Of a stretch of 64,000 nt of DNA, positions 59,118 to 64,000 are shown piece after piece. The DNA is from Pratylenchus scribneri (Eukaryota; Nematoda; Chromadorea; Rhabditida; Pratylenchidae). The notes beneath the pieces are model-generated. The model was not told where the DNA came from. It saw only the letters and a program-made list of their open reading frames with translations, and searched no databases. Each line of letters starts with the position of its first letter. The first letter of the stretch is position 1. The stretch spans positions 186,001-250,000 of the forward strand of contig JAQSEB010000111.1 of NCBI GenBank assembly GCA_030063045.1. Reading direction: 5' to 3'. The translations under genes and the position numbers were made by a program.

Positions 59118-60474
59118 TGTTAAAGACTTTTATTTAAGATTTTATATATTCAAAGCTGTGAAAAGAGAAATTATTGTATTATTTTTTTAGAATTTGTGCG
59201 GTCAATATATTAGCATAGTATTTCGAGCATATATAAATACTATCCCTGCCTCTGATCTAGTAGAATTATACTTCTTTAAATTTTAATAAATCCTTCCTAA
59301 AAACTTGTTTTTTTGGCAAATACATTTGGCCTTAAAAATGTTATTTTTTCTCGATTCCTATGGAATATTTTTGGCATAAAATTTCCACTAATTATCGATT
59401 ATGTTATTCATTGAATTTGTATGAATTTATAAAAAAGCCAAATGGTTTATGAGAAAAATTCGAATATATATTTTGGGCAAATTCTAAATATATAATCGAA
59501 TTTTTCTTGATTTTTGGTCGCAATTGAATTTAATATTTTGTAATTAGAATGAGAAATCTCCGAAAAATTGTGTCAAATTTATAGCATGTCCTATTTATTA
59601 TTTTCAAAATGGGATGTTTGTGTTTTCCACACAAATTTTCGTGATAAAAAAATGAGGAACTAATTTTAATGTGTGAATTTTGATAACAAAATGGACAAAC
59701 AATTTCCCTTTTTATTGGCCATAAACGCTAGACCTCCCCAATCCTCATGTTTTTGGTTTACGTTTAATCTGTGGTGGTGAACATTATTCATTTTTATTCC
59801 TATATTTTGTTCTACCCGCTGTGATAAACAATTTTTAATGTGCGATTCAAAAATTTGCATTTCATTAAATTCGGATATTATTGTTTTGAGTGTTTTGTGT
59901 GGATTAATTTTTAATTCCGTGTTTTATTTTTATTCAACACAAATTTTTTACTTCCTTCTCCAGCTAGAAAGGGCAAATCACGAATTACAATTTTAATAAT
60001 GCTTATTTGGTCATTAGATTTGTTGAAAAAATGTCGATTCAAATATTTTAAAAAATCAGTTGAAAGTTGGAACTGATATTTGGAAAAAATGTTTTCCCAT
60101 AAATTTTCATGAAAAAAAAAGATTGAAAATGGTAAAAATTTATTAATTTTTGTTGGAATGATTTATGATTTGCCATCAAGACGAATTCTTAATAGACTAT
60201 ATTTTCTTGTAATTTCGAGCATTTTACTCGAGATTGAAAGAATGGTAACAAATTTTACCAAAATGTCGATGTATCGAAAATTCGAATTTCAACACAATAA
60301 AATTACTCAAAAATGTTTTCCGAATAAAATTCCATTCTTTTTCCGAAAAAATAGTGATAACGGGGAAAATTGCTGTAAGCAAACTCAATTGCAAAAAATA
60401 TGAATAAACAAATAAAACAACAATTATATAATCGCAAACATTATTTGGATTAAAATTTATTTATTCAAAAATGA
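59118..60474. other. Gene-free AT-rich region
   Basis: Upstream of the Cys-module gene and downstream of the chemoreceptor. Short frames near 59670-59860 and 60158-60403 have no start, splice or family support. Confidence 0.5.
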
Positions 60475-62726
60475 TTAATATTTTGGTGGCATCTTTGCCC
60501 AATTTTTGACTACAATGATGGTCGTTTTTGAATTGGTCGCCGCCGGCATTGATTCAATCTGTGAAAATAATTCCAATAAATTTTTATTATTTCTCAGCCA
60601 ACTTTTCCAATGCAAAATTTGCCCAAATTGATCATCCATTTTCGGTATTGTTTCACAATTAAAAGTGTCAAAAATGGATTGGCCATTGGCACCCAAGAAA
60701 GAGGAATGGTGACCAACATTTGGACAATCATTATTTGAGAAGAATTTGCGGATTGAGGCAAAAGAAGAGCGGAAAAGACAGCAATTGAGGATAAAATCAA
60801 TGGGAAAAAGGGCAAAAAAGCCTAAAAATATTTACATTCTTTTGAATATTTTAATAATAAATTCACCTGGACAAGCAATGTTCGAGTGATTTGTCCATTC
60901 AATTCGCCCGATGATTTTGACACTACAAATTGGGCAATTTGTTTGGCCAATGAAGTACGAATTCGGGCGGCACAAAATAAGATGATGGAATAGAGGATGG
61001 CATTGTAAATTAAATACATTGCAAACCAACAAAGGACGAGTGGATCATGCTTGAAAATTAATTAATCAAATTAATTAAAGATAATTAATTTGTGAAATTG
61101 CAAAAAAAAAATATGAAAATGGCGAACAGATCACTCCCAAATTTTAATCAATCGATAAATCTCATCAAGAAGCGTTGTTTATTGCTAGATAATTTAGTAA
61201 TTATCGGTTATCCCCGATTTTTTCACCCCCAAAATTACCTTATGTTACCCCCAAATTAGTTAACCCTAAAATCATGTTTTTTCATCGTTTTAAAATCAAA
61301 TTGGAATAAAAAAATGAGTATCTCAAAAAAAATAAAATGTAAAGGTATTAAACCGCTTAAAATATCTTATTATTTGTTCAAAACTGATTTAAAATAGGTT
61401 AAAGGATTAAACATAAACTAAAATAAGCCATTATAATCTTCTTGACTTTTTCATTCTTCAGACATTTTCAATAATATCCAGATTTAAATAATAAAAATAG
61501 TAATTTAACCATATCGGCGTGAATGGCCAATCGCCAGGCAACATTTTGGTTTGGCCCATTCCCAAGATATTCAAGAACATGTTCATCCAAAATGAATTCA
61601 TTTTGGGCATTTGGATAAGAAGTTACAGATAAAAATGCGACCAAAGGCAATTGAAGGAGAAAAGCAATGGATAAAAGGGCAAAATAGCCGGCCAAATTAA
61701 TTTGAAAATTCCTGTAAATTAAATTAATTAATTCGGAATTTAGGTAAATAATGAGGAAAGAACCTGCAAAGGACCAAATATCGGTAGACAAATTGAACAC
61801 AAAGGCCAACCATTGAAAAATAGAAAGCAATAAACCAGCAAATGAAAAGAATATGATTGGCCGGATTTGGAAGCCAACAAAAGAATTGATTAGCAATTAA
61901 ATCGTGCGCAACACCATCATCAACAAAGAAAACCTGCAATTCGGCATATTCTATTCATTCATTTTCATTTATTTTTTAATTTTAGTGAAATTAATCTAAT
62001 TTTGGGAATTTTGAATAAATTTTATGGTAGAGCGAATGAGCTCCCGAATTTTAGTCTATAAGAAATTAAATTTACATTGAATATTTTTGAATTAGGTTTA
62101 ACATATTTTATATCATAATGCTTTGGATGAATTGAATAGATAGAGAAATAATTAATTAATTTTATAGAAATTGGCAATAACTAAGGCCAAAACAGCGAGA
62201 AAATAGGTCAAAATCAGGGCAGTTTTATTTTATGGCCATAATATTCCGGCCAATTATTTTTGTTCAGTTTTTTTATATCAAATTACTCTAAGTATGGAAA
62301 GAATTAATCAAATGGAATATAAATTTATTTTAAAAATTCATGAAATAATTGCCTATGTACAAAATATTTGGAAAATCCTATTCATCATTTCATTGTCTTT
62401 ACAAATATCCAAGAAAATCAGCTAAAATTAGAGGAATACCCACGCATTTAGCAGCTGGAATAGTCCATAAAATTTTAATTAAATTCTTTAGGCCTAAACC
62501 AAATAATCCGTCTAATATATATTTCATTTACCGGCTGAACAATTCCATTGAAAATGAGTAAAATAATATCCATAATGGCAGATTGCATCAAAATTCGATT
62601 GTACATTTTTTTCTCTTTTGATGTTTTACGGGAAATTAGCCAAAGGAGCAGCGAATTAATTGGAATTCCGATTAAAATACAAAAAATGGCATTCAAATGA
62701 TGGGCCAAAATTATTGGTGCTGTCAT
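60475..62726 (-). CDS. STR-superfamily seven-transmembrane chemoreceptor
   Basis: Nematode-type serpentine receptor, expected in sensory cilia. From the ATG at 62726: MTAPIILAHHLNAIFCILIG then GIPINSLLLWLISRKTSKEK (TM1 and first loop), YNRILMQSAIMDIILLIFNG (TM2), HILFICWFIAFYFSMVGLCV then QFVYRYLVLC (TM3 with the YRYL loop), NLAGYFALLSIAFLLQLPLV (TM4), a long loop with DEHVLEYLGNGPNQNVAWRL, LCWFAMYLIYNAILYSIILF (TM5), ELNGQITRTLLVQ with AFLPFFPLILSSIAVFSALL (TM6), and PMANPFLTLLIVKQYRKWM (TM7 and the Pro...YR end). These fit the STR/SRD/SRH group. The C-tail ends VVKNWAKMPPKY. About eight exons; exact subfamily uncertain. Confidence 0.82.
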
Positions 62727-63761
62727 TTCTCTTAAGATTGGGAATGAAAATGAAAAATATGAATACTTAGTGAATGGAAAGAACAAAAAATGTAGACAAA
62801 TTCAATTTGGCAAAGTCCCCAATAAAAATTTATTAAATTTATATTTTTATTTGATTAATCCATTCATTCCATTGATACATAATTCCGCGCCCAAATACAT
62901 CAATGCAGCTGGCGGTGGCATAAAAGGCAGCTGTATTGGAAAAATAAACAAATTACCCTTCTTAAATATGAGACGTCAAATAAAATTACATCCTCAGATG
63001 GAGCCGGCAATTTGGTCAAAAATTTATTGGCATTTCTTCGAATTCAATAAAATTCCTTTTCAAGTCATTTTTAATTCTATAATTTTATTGTCTTTTCCCA
63101 TATCAAATGTTTAATAAAAGGGCAATTCTAAAATTTTGCGAGATAAAAAAATAAAAGAAAATGCCTCTTCTCGATCAGAATCGAGTCGAATGGGAAAACA
63201 ATTCCTCCTCCTTCTGCGCAAGAATATCAGAATATCCCCCTCAAGGGAATATTAACATTGCCATAAGATTTTATTAGAAGGAAAATAAAATTATTATGAA
63301 TATATTTCATTATTCTTTTTGGAATAATTTTGAATAAGAAAACAAAGAAGTCTGATAAATTTCAGTATAATTTATATTTTTAAAATATTTCATTAATCAT
63401 TTCATATTTTTTTCATATTATCTAATTCGTTTATTCATTTCTTGTCCAATTTATGTTGATATTATTCTCATGCTGGTGGTCAATCGTTTTTGGCCAAACT
63501 CAATCGCTTTTTATTTCTGATCACTGTGCCGAATGCCCAATCTCGATATTTGCGAATTAGACTAATTTTTTGGAAATTAACAAATTAAAAGATTAATTTG
63601 AATAAATTGAATATAATAAATGCCTTCACACAGATTGACGCAATCAACCCCGAACCCGATATCAATTTTGACAAACTTTATTTATTCACCTGATTTTTCC
63701 ATTCCATTTCGAATTTCCAATTTCAAATTCCATTTTCCTATTCAAAACTGCCCAAAAAGAG
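62727..63761. other. Intergenic region between divergent genes
   Basis: Promoter sides of the chemoreceptor (minus) and the secreted gene (plus). A plus frame at 62770-63114 lacks an ATG context and family match. No repeats noted. Confidence 0.5.
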
Positions 63762-64000
63762 ATGCCCTTTTCCTTTCCAATCATTTTCTCATTTTTATTA
63801 TTTTTTCTCAATAATTATTTTGCATTCTTTGCCAATGCCCAATCATCGAATGGATTGAATCCGGCAATGTTGGCATTGTTGGCCGCAGCCACAGGGAATA
63901 ATGGTGGATCCACAAATTCACTCGACGCTCTTTCCACCCTTTCCGGTTCTCTTGGCGGACTTCCCTCCAACAACGGCCTAAATGGATTGAACGGACTCGG
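63762..64000 (+). CDS. Secreted Ser/Gly/Asn/Leu-rich protein, 5' part only (runs off the window)
   Basis: The ATG at 63762 starts MPFSFPIIFSFLLFFLNNYF, a long signal peptide ending near FANAQ. It continues SSNGLNPAMLALLAAATGNN, then GGSTNSLDALSTLSGSLGGL, PSNNGLNGLNGLG to the last base. It is low-complexity, with Asn-Gly-Leu repeats and no cysteine in the visible 79 codons. It could be a cuticle-associated, eggshell-type or other structural secreted protein; the visible part is too short to say. Confidence 0.7.
   Translation, partial: MPFSFPIIFSFLLFFLNNYFAFFANAQSSNGLNPAMLALLAAATGNNGGSTNSLDALSTLSGSLGGLPSNNGLNGLNGL

Overview
The window is AT-rich nuclear DNA from a nematode. Genes are split by many short introns with GT...AG ends and T-rich acceptors (typically TTTCAG or TTTTAG). 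The gene families are ones expanded or typical in nematodes: a divergent nuclear hormone receptor, a gustatory-receptor-like 7TM protein, an STR-superfamily chemoreceptor, C-type lectin and small cysteine-rich secreted proteins. I cannot fix the species from sequence alone. Nothing looks bacterial or viral, and there is no operon or CRISPR structure.

Layout: 49-959 (+) 3' part of an unrecognised gene, with its last exon duplicated downstream; 1745-4244 (-) nuclear hormone receptor; 5534-7390 (+) gustatory-receptor-like 7TM; 7688-9233 a 34-bp minisatellite; 9776-10577 (-) secreted EF-hand protein; 11264-14234 (-) SLC17/sialin-type transporter; 14807-20570 a complete, very young LTR retrotransposon with identical 855-bp LTRs, a 5-bp target duplication and a single gag-like ORF; 21659-26599 (-) ER alpha-glucosidase I (GH63); 27289-31564 (-) AP-2 transcription factor; 33937-34891 (+) secreted protein of unknown function; 35063-36830 (-) M12B/ADAM-like secreted metalloprotease; 36831-44059 a long region without a convincing gene; 44060-46515 (+) cholecystokinin-type neuropeptide GPCR; 47156-47533 (-) small secreted or peptide precursor; 49131-51335 (-) unrecognised multi-exon gene whose start region was hit by a hAT-type element; 53261-54918 (+) CRAL-TRIO/GOLD lipid-binding protein; 55977-57628 (+) secreted protein with two C-type lectin domains; 58061-59117 (-) secreted Cys-module protein; 60475-62726 (-) STR-type chemoreceptor; 63762-64000 (+) start of a secreted Ser/Gly/Asn/Leu-rich protein.

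The genes are independent single-gene units; several encode secreted or surface proteins (lectin, metalloprotease, Cys-rich protein, receptors). The most unusual material is repetitive: at least three families of short inverted-repeat elements sitting in introns (one copy supplies a splice donor), a hAT-type element at a start codon, and the LTR element. On the strand that carries its ORF, that element's presumed primer-binding site is complementary to the 5' half of a tRNA-Lys-like molecule, ending exactly at the LTR. That is a copia-like half-tRNA priming arrangement, and the element also carries an array of short hairpins.

Gene models were spliced by eye. The nuclear receptor (420 aa) and gustatory-like receptor (429 aa) models close exactly in frame across all exons. 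Other exon boundaries are approximate.
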